Source of the DNA: an uncultured Alphaproteobacteria bacterium
Lineage (GTDB): Bacteria > Pseudomonadota > Alphaproteobacteria > RF32 > CAG-239
Direction: 5' to 3'
Length of the DNA: 64,000 nt
NCBI GenBank assembly: GCA_944391335.1
Contig: CALXTF010000003.1
Location: 17,853 to 81,852, forward strand
Below the pieces are notes generated by a model, which saw only the letters and a list, made by a program, of their open reading frames with translations, was not told the origin of the DNA and did no database searches. A program made the position numbers and the translations under genes. Shown here piece after piece: positions 18,683 through 27,838 of the stretch. The stretch's first letter is position 1. Each line of letters starts with the position of its first letter.

Positions 18683-19517
18683 CGGTAAAGCCATGGCTTT
18701 GGATATACGCCAAAAATTGGCGGAAAAAATCACTTCTTGTTGTGATAAACCTTATTTAGCCGTTATTCTTGTCGGTGATGACCCTGCTAGCCTTGTGTAT
18801 GATCGAAATAAGCAAAAAGCAGCTCTGTCTATGGGAATGAAATGCGATATTTATCACCTGGAAAAACATACCTCTGAAGATGAATTAATTAAACTTATTC
18901 ACAAATTGAATCTTGATGATCATGTCAATGGTATTCTCGTACAAATGCCTTTACCTAATCATATAAATCCTTTGCATGTTATTGAAACAATAGCTCATGA
19001 AAAAGATGTCGATGGTTTCGGGCCATATAACGCAGGATTGTTGCATGAAAATGATACACGCGCCATGGTAGCGGCTACACCAAAGGGAATTTTATATATC
19101 TTAGAAAAAGAACTTGGAAATTTAACGGGAAAACATGCTGTGATTATCGGTCGTTCAAATATTGTCGGACGTCCGCTTGCTTCTTTACTGTTAAACCATA
19201 ATTGTACTGTAACAATTACTCATAGTAAAACGGTTAATTTGCCCAAAATAACAAGACAAGCCGATATCCTTATTGTCGCTTGCGGTTGTCCAAAAATGGT
19301 CAAAAAAGAATGGGTGAAAAAAGGTGCTGTTGTTATCGATGTCGGTATTAATCGAGTGGATGGAAAATTATGTGGCGATGTCGATTTCGATGATGTCAAA
19401 AAACAAGCTTCACTAATTACTCCCGTTCCAGGCGGAATTGGTCCCATGACCATAGCAATGCTCTTGGAAAATACATATACGGCATATCTAAACCAAAAAA
19501 ACAAGATTAAAAAATAA
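18657..19517 (+). CDS. folD: Bifunctional methylene-THF dehydrogenase / methenyl-THF cyclohydrolase
   Basis: Interconverts 5,10-methylene-, 5,10-methenyl- and 10-formyl-tetrahydrofolate, supplying one-carbon units to purine, thymidylate and formyl-Met synthesis. The catalytic tyrosine and lysine lie in SLVYDRNKQKAA near residue 45, QMPLPNHI near 100, the NADP site is VIIGRSNIVGRPLA, and the C-terminal PVPGGIGPMTIAMLLENT is the family signature. Start is uncertain: the ATG at 18657 is two bases after GGAG, whereas the in-frame TTG at 18663 has ideal spacing, so the protein may be two residues shorter. Confidence 0.97.
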   Translation: MNLTAKIIDGKAMALDIRQKLAEKITSCCDKPYLAVILVGDDPASLVYDRNKQKAALSMGMKCDIYHLEKHTSEDELIKLIHKLNLDDHVNGILVQMPLPNHINPLHVIETIAHEKDVDGFGPYNAGLLHENDTRAMVAATPKGILYILEKELGNLTGKHAVIIGRSNIVGRPLASLLLNHNCTVTITHSKTVNLPKITRQADILIVACGCPKMVKKEWVKKGAVVIDVGINRVDGKLCGDVDFDDVKKQASLITPVPGGIGPMTIAMLLENTYTAYLNQKNKIKK

Positions 19518-19569
19518 TTTATTGTGATTATATTTAACTCCATAACATATTGATGGAGGAAATATAACC

Positions 19570-20196
19570 ATGGAACAATCAAATCGCATTTTTATGATTG
19601 ATAATATTTATCAAACAGATAAACATTGGCGTCATATCCTTGAAAATCATGGTTATGAAGTTTTTGAAACAAATAATGCCTATCAATTAATACGTTATGC
19701 TGATGAGCTTAAACCTCATCTTTATATAATGGATAATAATGCGGAAGATGTTGATATAAAACAGATATTACAATATCTTGGTAAATATCATTATTTGGAA
19801 TATGCTCCCGCCGTTGTTTTAAATAATGAACACAAACAACTTGTAACCAATAGTGCGGCTCATTATATTTCTTCAAAGGAAAGTGAAAGTCGGCTCTTGG
19901 AAATAGCTGATGTTTATTGCCGCGGTGGAACAAATTATTATATGTTGATGCTTGAAAATTATTCTCCTTTTTCTAAAGAAGCTTTTAAAGAAACTAATGA
20001 ATTTAATGTTTCTTATTTTCAAGTTTATAATCCCAGTAGTGCAAAAATTTTTTTACAACATAATTTTCCTCAAGTCCTAATGATACATTGCCTTTTCAAC
20101 GATTATGATAAAATTCGTAAACAAATTGGTTTTAAAAATACTTTTTTTGTGGAAAATCACGATAATGTTGAAAATTTAATTTCTTTTTTGAATTGA
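19570..20196 (+). CDS. Degenerate receiver-like protein of unknown function
   Basis: The first 120 residues follow the response-regulator receiver pattern: beta-1 RIFMIDNIY, HILENHGYEVFETNNAYQLI, then beta-3 LKPHLYIMDNNAED, whose Asp would be the phospho-acceptor. The usual acidic pair at the end of beta-1 is reduced to one Asp (IDN), and the Lys and Thr/Ser sites are not clear, so normal phosphotransfer is doubtful. Residues 125-208 do not look like a DNA-binding output; they could be a second, even more degraded alpha/beta domain. GGAGG lies well placed before the ATG. It stands between folD and yqaA. Confidence 0.6.
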   Translation: MEQSNRIFMIDNIYQTDKHWRHILENHGYEVFETNNAYQLIRYADELKPHLYIMDNNAEDVDIKQILQYLGKYHYLEYAPAVVLNNEHKQLVTNSAAHYISSKESESRLLEIADVYCRGGTNYYMLMLENYSPFSKEAFKETNEFNVSYFQVYNPSSAKIFLQHNFPQVLMIHCLFNDYDKIRKQIGFKNTFFVENHDNVENLISFLN

Positions 20197-20239
20197 TTCA
20201 TGTTATAAATGTGCCTGTAATATCAGGAAGGAACGATAT

Positions 20240-20824
20240 ATGAAAATTTTGCATAAAATGTATAATTGGTTAATTAACGCAGCTTCTGGACAATATGCCA
20301 TGTTTGTCTTGTTTGCTGTTTCTTTTACCGAAAGTTCTTTTTTTCCAATTCCACCGGATGTTATGCTTATTCCTATGGTTCTTGCCGCTCGCGATCGTGC
20401 TTGGGTTATTGCCGGTGTGGCAACAACTGCAAGTGTTATGGGAGGGTATTTCGGTTATGCGATCGGTTATTATGGATATGATTTAATTGCAAAACCGATT
20501 TTAGAATTTTATGGGTATATTCATCAGTTTGATGTTTTTAAAGGATATTACCATCAATGGGGTGCTTGGATTGTTTTTGGGGCAGGCTTAACACCTTTTC
20601 CTTATAAAGTTGTAACAATAGCAAGTGGCGCAGTACATTTAAATTTATGGGTGTTTGGAGCCGCATCAATTATAGCTCGCGGTATGCGTTTTTTCTTGGT
20701 CGCGTGGCTGCTTAAAAAATATGGTTTGCCTATCAGAACATTTATTGAAAAAAACTTAGGGATTTTAACAATAATATTTCTATTGCTTTTATTGGGTGGT
20801 TTTGCTTTAATTAAATATGTATAG
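20240..20824 (+). CDS. YqaA/DedA-type (VTT domain) inner-membrane protein
   Basis: A 194-residue membrane protein of the SNARE-associated/DedA superfamily. It shows the hallmark FTESSFFPIPPDVMLIPMVL at residues 30-50, the FGAGLTPFPYKVVTIASGA re-entrant loop near 115, and four to five hydrophobic segments. DedA proteins act in lipid flipping and maintenance of membrane potential; YqaA itself is less studied. GGAAGG precedes the ATG. It converges on infA with 29 bases between the stops. Confidence 0.88.
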   Translation: MKILHKMYNWLINAASGQYAMFVLFAVSFTESSFFPIPPDVMLIPMVLAARDRAWVIAGVATTASVMGGYFGYAIGYYGYDLIAKPILEFYGYIHQFDVFKGYYHQWGAWIVFGAGLTPFPYKVVTIASGAVHLNLWVFGAASIIARGMRFFLVAWLLKKYGLPIRTFIEKNLGILTIIFLLLLLGGFALIKYV

Positions 20825-20853
20825 CAAACAACGTACAGAGTAAAAGTAATTTT

Positions 20854-21072
20854 TTATTCTTTATGACGGAAAGTGATTCTTCCTTTAGTTAAATCATAAG
20901 GTGTCATTTCAATATCAACTTTATCTCCGACCATTACGCGAATGCGGAATTTTCTCATTTTTCCAGCTGTATGAGCTAAAATTTCTACATCGTTTTCTAA
21001 TTTTACTCTAAACATGGCATTAGGTAGTTTTTCAATAACCGTGCCTGTAAGTTCCAGCAATTCCTCTTTCAT
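20854..21072 (-). CDS. infA: Translation initiation factor IF-1
   Basis: A 72-residue OB-fold protein that binds the ribosomal A site during initiation. The sequence is canonical throughout: [30 protein letters not shown] [19 protein letters not shown], and [17 protein letters not shown]. The first residues MKEELLEL are typical of the alphaproteobacterial form. GAGG lies nine bases upstream and the promoter at 21105-21133 drives it as a single gene. Confidence 0.98.
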   Translation of the reverse strand: MKEELLELTGTVIEKLPNAMFRVKLENDVEILAHTAGKMRKFRIRVMVGDKVDIEMTPYDLTKGRITFRHKE

Positions 21073-21104
21073 AAATTATTACCTCATTATTTTTTTTTGA
21101 TTAG

Positions 21105-21133
21105 TGTATAAACCTTAATTTTTATTTTGGCAA
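21105..21133 (-). promoter_or_regulatory. Putative promoter of infA
   Basis: On the minus strand TTGCCA (21128-21133) and TATACA (21105-21110) are separated by 17 bases, giving a predicted leader of about 25 bases. This is a pattern match only. Confidence 0.55.
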
Positions 21134-21234
21134 ATTATTTTTTTCATCAATAGGTATTTTTATTGATAAAATTAAAAAGAAGATAGAAAAATGATTTTAA
21201 TTTTGGATAAAATAAGAAATTATTTTATGATAAT

Positions 21235-23052
21235 TTAATCATTTTTTTTTGCTTTTATTTCTTTTTTTTCTAATTGAGTAATTTGTTCATTTATTTTATT
21301 TTTATCAAAAGGTTGAATAAGAGGAGATTTCAATCCCTGTTTGATTTTTTCTTCTGTTGTTTGCCGATTAAATTCACCGCTGTGATCTTTTAAATTTAGA
21401 GCGTGATTCCATTGAAAACGAGCTTCGCGTTTACGTCCCACTTGCCAATAAGCATCGCCGAGGTGATCGCAAATAACGGCTTCAGATGGAGCAAGGTTAG
21501 AAGCCTTTTCCAAGTATTCGACGGCTTTATCGTAATAACCTAATTGATAAAAAGCCCATCCTATGCTATCAGTAACACTTCCGTCATCAATGGTCGGATT
21601 ATATGCAGATATAATTAAATCAAAAGCTTCTTCTATATTTTTGTTTTGCAAGAGGAGAATATATCCGAGATGGTTTTGTGTTATTTTGTTAGGTTTAATT
21701 TTTAAGACTTTGCGTAAATAATCTTCTGCTTTGGCATTATCTCCGGCGGAACTGTATGATAGTCCAATAGCAAAATATAAGGGCCAAATATCGGCAATAT
21801 CATTTTGAGGATAATAGTCTATGGCTTGTTGGTAGAAGTATATGGCATCTTGATAGCGTCCGTTAATACGGGCAATTTCGCCTAGATTTGTAAGGATATC
21901 AGGATTAGGAGGATATATATCATAAAGTTTTTTAAATATTTTTTCAGCTTGATCGTTTTTTCCCAAACGAATTAAATTTTTTGCGGTATGAAAGAGAGCG
22001 TTATAATATGCGTAACTATCAGTAGAGATATTGGCATAAGTTTTGTTAGCTTGTTCGTAAAGTTCACGTTCTTCTAGGATTGTTGCGATAAGCAGTTGAG
22101 GCAGAGGATAATCCGGAGAACAATAAGAAGCTAAAGAAGCAAAAAGAATAGCGAGATCATCATTATTATCATCTTGGTGTATAATTACGGCAATATTAAA
22201 TAATCCGTCAGCTAATCCAATTTCTGGAGATTGAAGAATAGGTTGTACATTAGTATTTGATTTTTTTATATTATCAATGATTGTTTTCATCATTAGATTA
22301 TCTTTATTAATCGCGAAACTTGCGGCTCGCAGAGCTTTATCAGGTTCTCCCTGTCGTAAATAAAAATTAGCGATGACTTGTAAAGAAAAAATGGGTAATT
22401 CCATATTATTGAGCTGCATAAGGGATGTATAATGCTGTTGAGCTTCTGTTGTATTACCGAGATAATCGTTAATTGCTCCGGCATGGAAAATATAAAAAGG
22501 AAGCAAGGTTGAGTTTTTAGTGAGAGGAAGAAGGGCTTTAACAGCATTTTCCTGATCGTTAAGAGCAGCATAAGTCCATGCAGAGATGAGGGGACTAAAG
22601 AAATTTTTTGCAGCAGGAAAATCGGATTTATTAATAACCTCAATAGCTTCTTGGTATTTTCCGTTTTTAATTAGGTTGATAGCCTTGATTGTGTATATAA
22701 AAGGACTTTTATCTCCTTGATTATAAGCAAGATCAGCATATTTTACCGCTTCATCAATTCTTCCTTGAGATGTTAATATAATATAAAGCTGACTTGGCAG
22801 CATTTGTTTATCAGGAGCATAAGGGACAGATTGTTTATAATAATCGGCGGCGGTATTAAGATCGTGGCGGAGAATAGCAATACGACCGGCAAGATAACTT
22901 CCATAATTATGATAGTTATTATCATCATCATCATTTATTTTTGTTTGTGCGATATTTTCATTAATATCTTGCTGAGGCATAAAACAAGCGCAAGAATTGG
23001 CAACAATAATGCCGATAAAAATAGATAGAAGATAAGCGGCTTTTTCAATCAC
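21235..23052 (-). CDS. Tetratricopeptide-repeat protein, probably exported
   Basis: The 605-residue protein has an N-terminal hydrophobic segment (about 5-20) ending in VANSCACF; the cysteine could be lipidated, though the box is imperfect. Helical TPR units fill most of the rest, clearest in PNPDILTNLGEIARINGRYQ, QDAIYFYQQAIDYYPQ, the A-E-D-Y-L-R-K-V-L-K-I-K-P unit and the AVICDHLGDAYWQVGRKREA unit near the C-terminus. TPR arrays mediate protein contacts; the partner is unknown. The start is GTG with GGAG nine bases upstream. The C-terminal tail is Lys-rich and probably disordered. It stands alone, divergent from the uracil-DNA glycosylase gene. Confidence 0.85.
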   Translation of the reverse strand: MIEKAAYLLSIFIGIIVANSCACFMPQQDINENIAQTKINDDDDNNYHNYGSYLAGRIAILRHDLNTAADYYKQSVPYAPDKQMLPSQLYIILTSQGRIDEAVKYADLAYNQGDKSPFIYTIKAINLIKNGKYQEAIEVINKSDFPAAKNFFSPLISAWTYAALNDQENAVKALLPLTKNSTLLPFYIFHAGAINDYLGNTTEAQQHYTSLMQLNNMELPIFSLQVIANFYLRQGEPDKALRAASFAINKDNLMMKTIIDNIKKSNTNVQPILQSPEIGLADGLFNIAVIIHQDDNNDDLAILFASLASYCSPDYPLPQLLIATILEERELYEQANKTYANISTDSYAYYNALFHTAKNLIRLGKNDQAEKIFKKLYDIYPPNPDILTNLGEIARINGRYQDAIYFYQQAIDYYPQNDIADIWPLYFAIGLSYSSAGDNAKAEDYLRKVLKIKPNKITQNHLGYILLLQNKNIEEAFDLIISAYNPTIDDGSVTDSIGWAFYQLGYYDKAVEYLEKASNLAPSEAVICDHLGDAYWQVGRKREARFQWNHALNLKDHSGEFNRQTTEEKIKQGLKSPLIQPFDKNKINEQITQLEKKEIKAKKND

Positions 23053-23187
23053 TATAAATTACTCCGTATTAATTTAATTGATTATATTTTATATTTATCT
23101 TAATCTTTTTTATCTTACAACATAAATATAATAATATGAAGATAAAATAATTATTTGTTTGCAAAAGAACAGAGATCGTCATACGAT

Positions 23188-23964
23188 ATGAACATGATGA
23201 ATGAAAAAGAGTTGTTAGAATGGTATATCATGTCAGGAGTTGACGCCTTTGTAAGCGATACTTCTGGGTGTGTTCAAGAGAATCGTGGTATATTAAATGA
23301 AGAAGTTGTTTATAGTGACATACAACGTCCAGCCATGACGGATTTGGCGCAAATGAGCGTTAAAGCCTGTAAGAATGCATATGAAACAGCGGCTGGTGCG
23401 TCCACTCTTGAAGAATTGAGAAAAGTTGTTGAAAATTTTGAAGGTTGTTCATTGAAAATGACGGCTAACAAAACGGTTTTTGGCGGAGGAAATCCCTTAT
23501 CAAAAATTTTAATAGTAGGTGAGGCGCCCGGAGCTGATGAAGATAGAATCGGGGAACCTTTTGTTGGTCGAAGCGGTCATTTATTGGATAAAATGCTTGC
23601 CGCAATTGGATTAAACCGACAAACGGTATATATTACCAATGTTTTACCCTGGCGTCCCCCCGGAAACAGAACGCCGACAAATGCTGAAGTTGCTGTTTGT
23701 TTACCTTTTCTTAAGCGTCAAATTGAGTTAATATCACCCAAAATTATCTTGGTTCTTGGAAGTAGTGCCGCTAATAGTCTGCTTGACAATGAAGAACCCA
23801 TATCTCGATTAAGAGGTAAATGGTTTCAATATTGTGTTTGTGCGGAACAAACGATTGATCTTATGGCAAGTTTTCATCCGGCCTATTTGTTAAGAAATCC
23901 GGCTCAAAAAAGCAAAGTTTGGATTGATTTGTTACGCCTATTAAAAAAAATGGAGAATAATTAG
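23188..23964 (+). CDS. Uracil-DNA glycosylase, family 4 type
   Basis: Removes uracil from DNA in base-excision repair. The catalytic domain spans about residues 90-258 with motif 1 [35 protein letters not shown], and motif 2 [11 protein letters not shown]. Family 4 enzymes carry an Fe-S cluster held by cysteines; here [16 protein letters not shown] retains one near-N-terminal Cys, with others at CLPF and further on. The start is uncertain: an in-frame TTG at 23155 and ATGs at 23188, 23194 and 23197 are possible; I chose 23188. The N-terminal 75 residues are a variable extension, as is common in alphaproteobacterial members. Confidence 0.93.
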   Translation: MNMMNEKELLEWYIMSGVDAFVSDTSGCVQENRGILNEEVVYSDIQRPAMTDLAQMSVKACKNAYETAAGASTLEELRKVVENFEGCSLKMTANKTVFGGGNPLSKILIVGEAPGADEDRIGEPFVGRSGHLLDKMLAAIGLNRQTVYITNVLPWRPPGNRTPTNAEVAVCLPFLKRQIELISPKIILVLGSSAANSLLDNEEPISRLRGKWFQYCVCAEQTIDLMASFHPAYLLRNPAQKSKVWIDLLRLLKKMENN

Positions 23965-24048
23965 CTTTTTATTCATATTTTGTTGGTAAAATAAAAAAAA
24001 TGAATTATTATTCAAGAGATGATGTAAATAACTTTTAAGGAAAGCAAC

Positions 24049-24831
24049 ATGAGTATTAGTAAAAAAGTTTTTAGTTTGGCTCTCGGAACGCTGCTTGTAA
24101 CCAGTGTTAGTCCCGTTTATGCTCAACGAGCCGTAAATAACGCAGCTAACAAAGCAAATCAAACTGCAAAAACGGTAACACATGATGAAGCAGATAAAAC
24201 AGAGGAAGTATTATTTAAAATTCATAATATTGTACCGGTGAAAAATAGTGAAAATGAAGTCGTGGCGTGCGATTTTGATACGACTTTTTATAACCGATCT
24301 CCATATAACATTAAAGAAGCTTCTCTTGAGTTGAAATGGAAAGATACTTCTATTGAAGATGTCATCGAAAATGAAAAAGCGGAAAATAAAGAAAATAAGC
24401 GAAATACCGGACGTTCTTATTCCGAAACGCAAAGACGCACTTCCGAAGATATTAGTGTGGTTATAGATGTACCTGCGGTTAATAATTATAAACAAGTTAC
24501 CGTAAACAACCGTATTAATACGGATCGTTGTTTCTTACTGATAGAAAATGTTGATTTTTCTGTTTCAAATTGTTTTGCAGAAAATCTAGCCGGCTCTAGC
24601 GGTCGTACGACACGTCGTAATAACAGGAGCAGTGCTTGCAGTCGACTCTTTAAATATGTTTCGCCGGAAGATGCTCAATATTATCTTGAATTTAAAGAAA
24701 TAACTCCGGAAGAGGAAAATACTCGGGAAGAGGCTGAAAAACAAGCATCTAAAAAAGAGACCAATGATATTTATACCAAAACGGTTAATTCCTTAAATTC
24801 TGCAAGCAGCACTATTATGACCATTAAATAA
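24049..24831 (+). CDS. Exported four-cysteine protein, paralogue A
   Basis: Unknown family. The 260-residue protein has a clear signal peptide (cleavage probably after SPVYA, residue 25), then an Ala/Asn/Lys-rich linker and a beta-rich domain starting near residue 52. Cysteines sit at 74, 161, 175 and 197, and LKWKD begins at residue 95. The next gene product keeps the same Cys-to-LKWKD distance (21) and the same spacing between its second and third Cys (14), so the two are paralogues likely to form the same disulfides in the periplasm. It is the first gene of a three-gene operon that ends with a lytic transglycosylase. Confidence 0.8.
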   Translation: MSISKKVFSLALGTLLVTSVSPVYAQRAVNNAANKANQTAKTVTHDEADKTEEVLFKIHNIVPVKNSENEVVACDFDTTFYNRSPYNIKEASLELKWKDTSIEDVIENEKAENKENKRNTGRSYSETQRRTSEDISVVIDVPAVNNYKQVTVNNRINTDRCFLLIENVDFSVSNCFAENLAGSSGRTTRRNNRSSACSRLFKYVSPEDAQYYLEFKEITPEEENTREEAEKQASKKETNDIYTKTVNSLNSASSTIMTIK

Positions 24832-24852
24832 TGGTATATAGGAGAAAAGCTA

Positions 24853-25548
24853 ATGAAAAAAACTTTTCCTTTACTCCTGTTAGCGGCAATTGTAAATATT
24901 TTATGGTTGTCTTCTGTCCATGCCCAGTATTTTGGAACGCAAACGAACTCAACAGCGGCTAATAACCAAAATCCACAGGCGACTGGTAATAATGAGCAAT
25001 CGTCTGTGGTTAATAAGATAAAAGATGATGAAAAATATTCTGCGGTTGAACAAGTATCCTCTCAAGAAAACGAAGGACCGCAGAAACAAGAAGTTCGTTC
25101 TCCTTTTGATTATGAACAATCACAGGGTAAAAAAGCCGATCAAAAAAATCAACAGCCTCAAAAACGATATACAACTGTTGGCGGAATTACTGTGGAAACA
25201 GATGATGAAGATGATGATGATCAATTAATTCTTCTTTATATGAAGAATTATAGTGTGTATAACAGTCCTTCCGGTAGAACGCGTTGTAGTATGAGATTTG
25301 CTGTTGCGACAACGTTAAAGGAAAAACTTTCTAATATCAGCTACCGTTTAAAATGGAAAGATATGGAAACAGTATTAAGTTTCAGCAGTGTTCCTCCGGG
25401 AGTAGAGAATTATTTTGATTATGAGTTGCTAGGCGATGGTTGTTATAATATGGATAAACGTCCGAACATAGTTGTAAACCGTTGTCGTGTTAAGGGTTTA
25501 ACACAACAAGAATGTGCCAATAAGATTCGTTGGATTACCCCAAAATGA
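24853..25548 (+). CDS. Exported four-cysteine protein, paralogue B
   Basis: Unknown family, paralogous to the preceding gene. The 231-residue protein has a signal peptide (cleavage after SSVHA, residue 24), a long Gln/Asn-rich linker (25-110), a short acidic run (DDEDDDD near 118) and a C-terminal domain with Cys at 145, 197, 211 and 221 and LKWKD at 166-170. The folded domain is about 100 residues. GGAG lies seven bases before the ATG. The 21-base gap from paralogue A and the close spacing to the next gene indicate one transcript. Confidence 0.8.
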   Translation: MKKTFPLLLLAAIVNILWLSSVHAQYFGTQTNSTAANNQNPQATGNNEQSSVVNKIKDDEKYSAVEQVSSQENEGPQKQEVRSPFDYEQSQGKKADQKNQQPQKRYTTVGGITVETDDEDDDDQLILLYMKNYSVYNSPSGRTRCSMRFAVATTLKEKLSNISYRLKWKDMETVLSFSSVPPGVENYFDYELLGDGCYNMDKRPNIVVNRCRVKGLTQQECANKIRWITPK

Positions 25549-25568
25549 AAAACATATAGAGAATAAAA

Positions 25569-27314
25569 TTGAAAAGAGTTCTGATATTAGTGTTAACGCT
25601 GTTTTTTCTCCTAAACGGAGAGAGAACAGCGTTAGCATATTTTAAAGTAATTGATGAACCTTTACGTCATGAAATTATGTTAAGGACCGGTGTTAATGAA
25701 CAGGATATAATCCTTTATCGTGATATTTTTAGTGCGATACGCGATGGGAAATGGCAGCAAGTTGATAATCTACAAAAAAGACTTGGCACTACGGCGTTAA
25801 ACGGACATTTACTTGCAGAAAAATATTTACATAAAGATTACATTTCCACATATGAAGAATTACAAGATTGGTTAAAGAAATATCCTTATCTTCCGCAATA
25901 TCCATTAATAAAATCCTTAAGTATAATTAAAGCTCCGGGGTATAATCCGCCTAAGCCTCAAAAAGAAAAGAAAAAACTTTATGCTTCTTATGACTGGTAT
26001 AAAGATAAATATAATTATCTTTCTGCCAAGCAAAGGACATATGTCAGAAAGAAGAATGATGAATTTTTACTTGCAATTCGTCAGAGCAGATTTGATAAAG
26101 CCGAGAAGATATTATCGGATCAACATTTTAGAGAGATTATATCTATTAAAAATTATGATGATATGGCTGCGACGCTTGCTTCGGCTTATTTTTTAGAAGG
26201 AGACAATAAAAAAGCTTTAAGCTGGAGTCGTGAACCTATTATTCGCAGTAAAAACGTTACAGCATTATGGTTTGGTGGATTAGCGGCATGGGATGAAAAA
26301 AAATATCAATTAGCTGCAGATTATTTTCAACGACTGGCAAAATCCTCTAATAATGATAAATGGATAGTTGCGGCAGGAGCTTATTGGGCGTATCGAACGA
26401 ATAAGAAGTTGAGGAGAAATGATGAAGCTTTAAGTAATTTAAGAATTGCCGCTTCTTATCCTCGAACTTTTTACGGTATTTTAGCAAAATACATATTATC
26501 GAATGATATGGTTATAGATTGGCGTCCTCAAAGTTTGTATAATCGTTTAGATGATCGTTCTTACAAAAGGCAAATTTTATCCGTTCCTTCCATGCGTCGA
26601 GCTCTTTTGCTTATTTTTGCCGGTGAAAATGAATTAGCTGAACGTGATTTTCGTTATAATTACAATAAATTTAATCTTCAACAAAAAGAGTTGTTAATGT
26701 TTATAGCGGCTCAATACAGTTTACCTAATTTAAGTTATATAACGGCCAATCAATTAAAGGATGAGCAAAAAAATATAAATTATGACAGTTTTATGTATCC
26801 CTTACCGGAATGGTCCTTAAAAGGGGAAGGGCAGGTTAATCCTGCGTGGATTTGGGCTTTAGTTCGTCAAGAATCACTTTTTTTACCTTCTGTACAGAGT
26901 CATGCGGGGGCCTGTGGTTTAATGCAGATTATGCCTGAAACGGCGGTGGAAGTTACGGGTAATAAGAATTTTAGAAAGGACAAACGTTCTTTATTTGATA
27001 AAGATATTAATCTTTCTATTGGACAAGATTACGTAACAATTTTAAAAGAAAAGGATTTTATAGGCAATAATTTAGTTTTTTTAGCTGCTTCTTATAATGC
27101 GGGGCCTCATAATTTAAAAAAGTGGATAGAAAATGTAAATTATGAAGGCGATCCTTTATTATTTATAGAAATGATACCTTGGAAAGAGACAAGATTATAT
27201 GTGAAAAAAGTTATAACGAATTATTGGATTTATTCTTCTCGTTTAGGATATAAGCCTCAAAGTTTGAGTCAGCTTGCACATGGTCATTGGCCGCTTTTAG
27301 ATGAAAAGAATTAA
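25569..27314 (+). CDS. slt: Soluble lytic murein transglycosylase (Slt70-like)
   Basis: Periplasmic enzyme that cleaves the MurNAc-GlcNAc bond of peptidoglycan, leaving 1,6-anhydro ends. The 581 residues start with a signal peptide (about 1-22). A long alpha-helical superhelix (about 40-410) precedes the SLT domain, with catalytic Glu in WALVRQESLF, then GACGLMQIMPETA and the AASYNAGPHNLKKWIE signature. The start is TTG, with only a weak AGAGAA upstream, but the signal sequence begins right there. It ends the operon of two exported four-cysteine proteins, which suggests those also act on or near the cell wall (inference). Confidence 0.93.
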   Translation: MKRVLILVLTLFFLLNGERTALAYFKVIDEPLRHEIMLRTGVNEQDIILYRDIFSAIRDGKWQQVDNLQKRLGTTALNGHLLAEKYLHKDYISTYEELQDWLKKYPYLPQYPLIKSLSIIKAPGYNPPKPQKEKKKLYASYDWYKDKYNYLSAKQRTYVRKKNDEFLLAIRQSRFDKAEKILSDQHFREIISIKNYDDMAATLASAYFLEGDNKKALSWSREPIIRSKNVTALWFGGLAAWDEKKYQLAADYFQRLAKSSNNDKWIVAAGAYWAYRTNKKLRRNDEALSNLRIAASYPRTFYGILAKYILSNDMVIDWRPQSLYNRLDDRSYKRQILSVPSMRRALLLIFAGENELAERDFRYNYNKFNLQQKELLMFIAAQYSLPNLSYITANQLKDEQKNINYDSFMYPLPEWSLKGEGQVNPAWIWALVRQESLFLPSVQSHAGACGLMQIMPETAVEVTGNKNFRKDKRSLFDKDINLSIGQDYVTILKEKDFIGNNLVFLAASYNAGPHNLKKWIENVNYEGDPLLFIEMIPWKETRLYVKKVITNYWIYSSRLGYKPQSLSQLAHGHWPLLDEKN

Positions 27315-27500
27315 TCAATTTATAAATTTATTGGATTGATAGATTAAGCTTTAAAGTTATGGTATATGGTTAGGACGCTTTCTTTGTATAGAAGGGATAA
27401 ATTTGTTTTGGGTGAAGGTTGGGTGAGTGTGGTAAAGCTGCCAGATTGTTTGGAGTGGAGAGGGAGAAGAGGGTGGAGTTAAGCCAAATTAAGAGAGAAT
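27315..27500. other. Intergenic stretch of unusual composition
   Basis: Between slt and the truncated autotransporter gene the plus strand becomes very G-rich and nearly free of C (clearest at 27400-27480). On the minus strand one frame stays open for about 42 codons without a start codon. No known RNA or element is recognised. It could be the remains of whatever replaced the rest of the autotransporter gene. Confidence 0.4.
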
Positions 27501-27764
27501 TTAGCAAGAGTTTTTTATTAGAAAAACAAATAAGGAAGCGTCGTTGCCTTGCGGAATAAAATAATATTTAACATTATCAATTGTGACTTCAACCGCTCCC
27601 GCGGGCAGATCCGTATCGACTTGAGTTAAGGCGTAATCACCGCTTAAAACAGAACCTTGCGCTTTCAGCGCGTCTAACGTCGGTTCAAATACTGCCGCTG
27701 TTGCCGAGGTTGAAAATATCGTCCCCGCCAATAAAAGATAATAAAATTTGTTTGATAGTTTCAT
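27501..27764 (-). pseudogene. Truncated paralogue of the autotransporter N-terminus
   Basis: The 87 codons encode a signal peptide and leading domain clearly related to the first 78 residues of the large autotransporter at 3246-8081: KFYYLLLAGTIFS against KLYYALLAGTILS, FEPTLDALKAQG against ITPTLDTLKSQG, YYFIPQGNDASL against YYFTPSGNDAAL. The similarity stops abruptly after GNDAS and the frame ends nine residues later, with no passenger repeats or barrel. It is probably a deletion remnant, though the strong promoter upstream is kept, so a short secreted peptide could still be made. Confidence 0.8.
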
Positions 27765-27838
27765 AGTCTTAGCCTATTTTTTAGTTAAAACAACAAAATT
27801 TTTTGAAAAAGCACCATCGTTTTTCAGTTGTAAGTATT

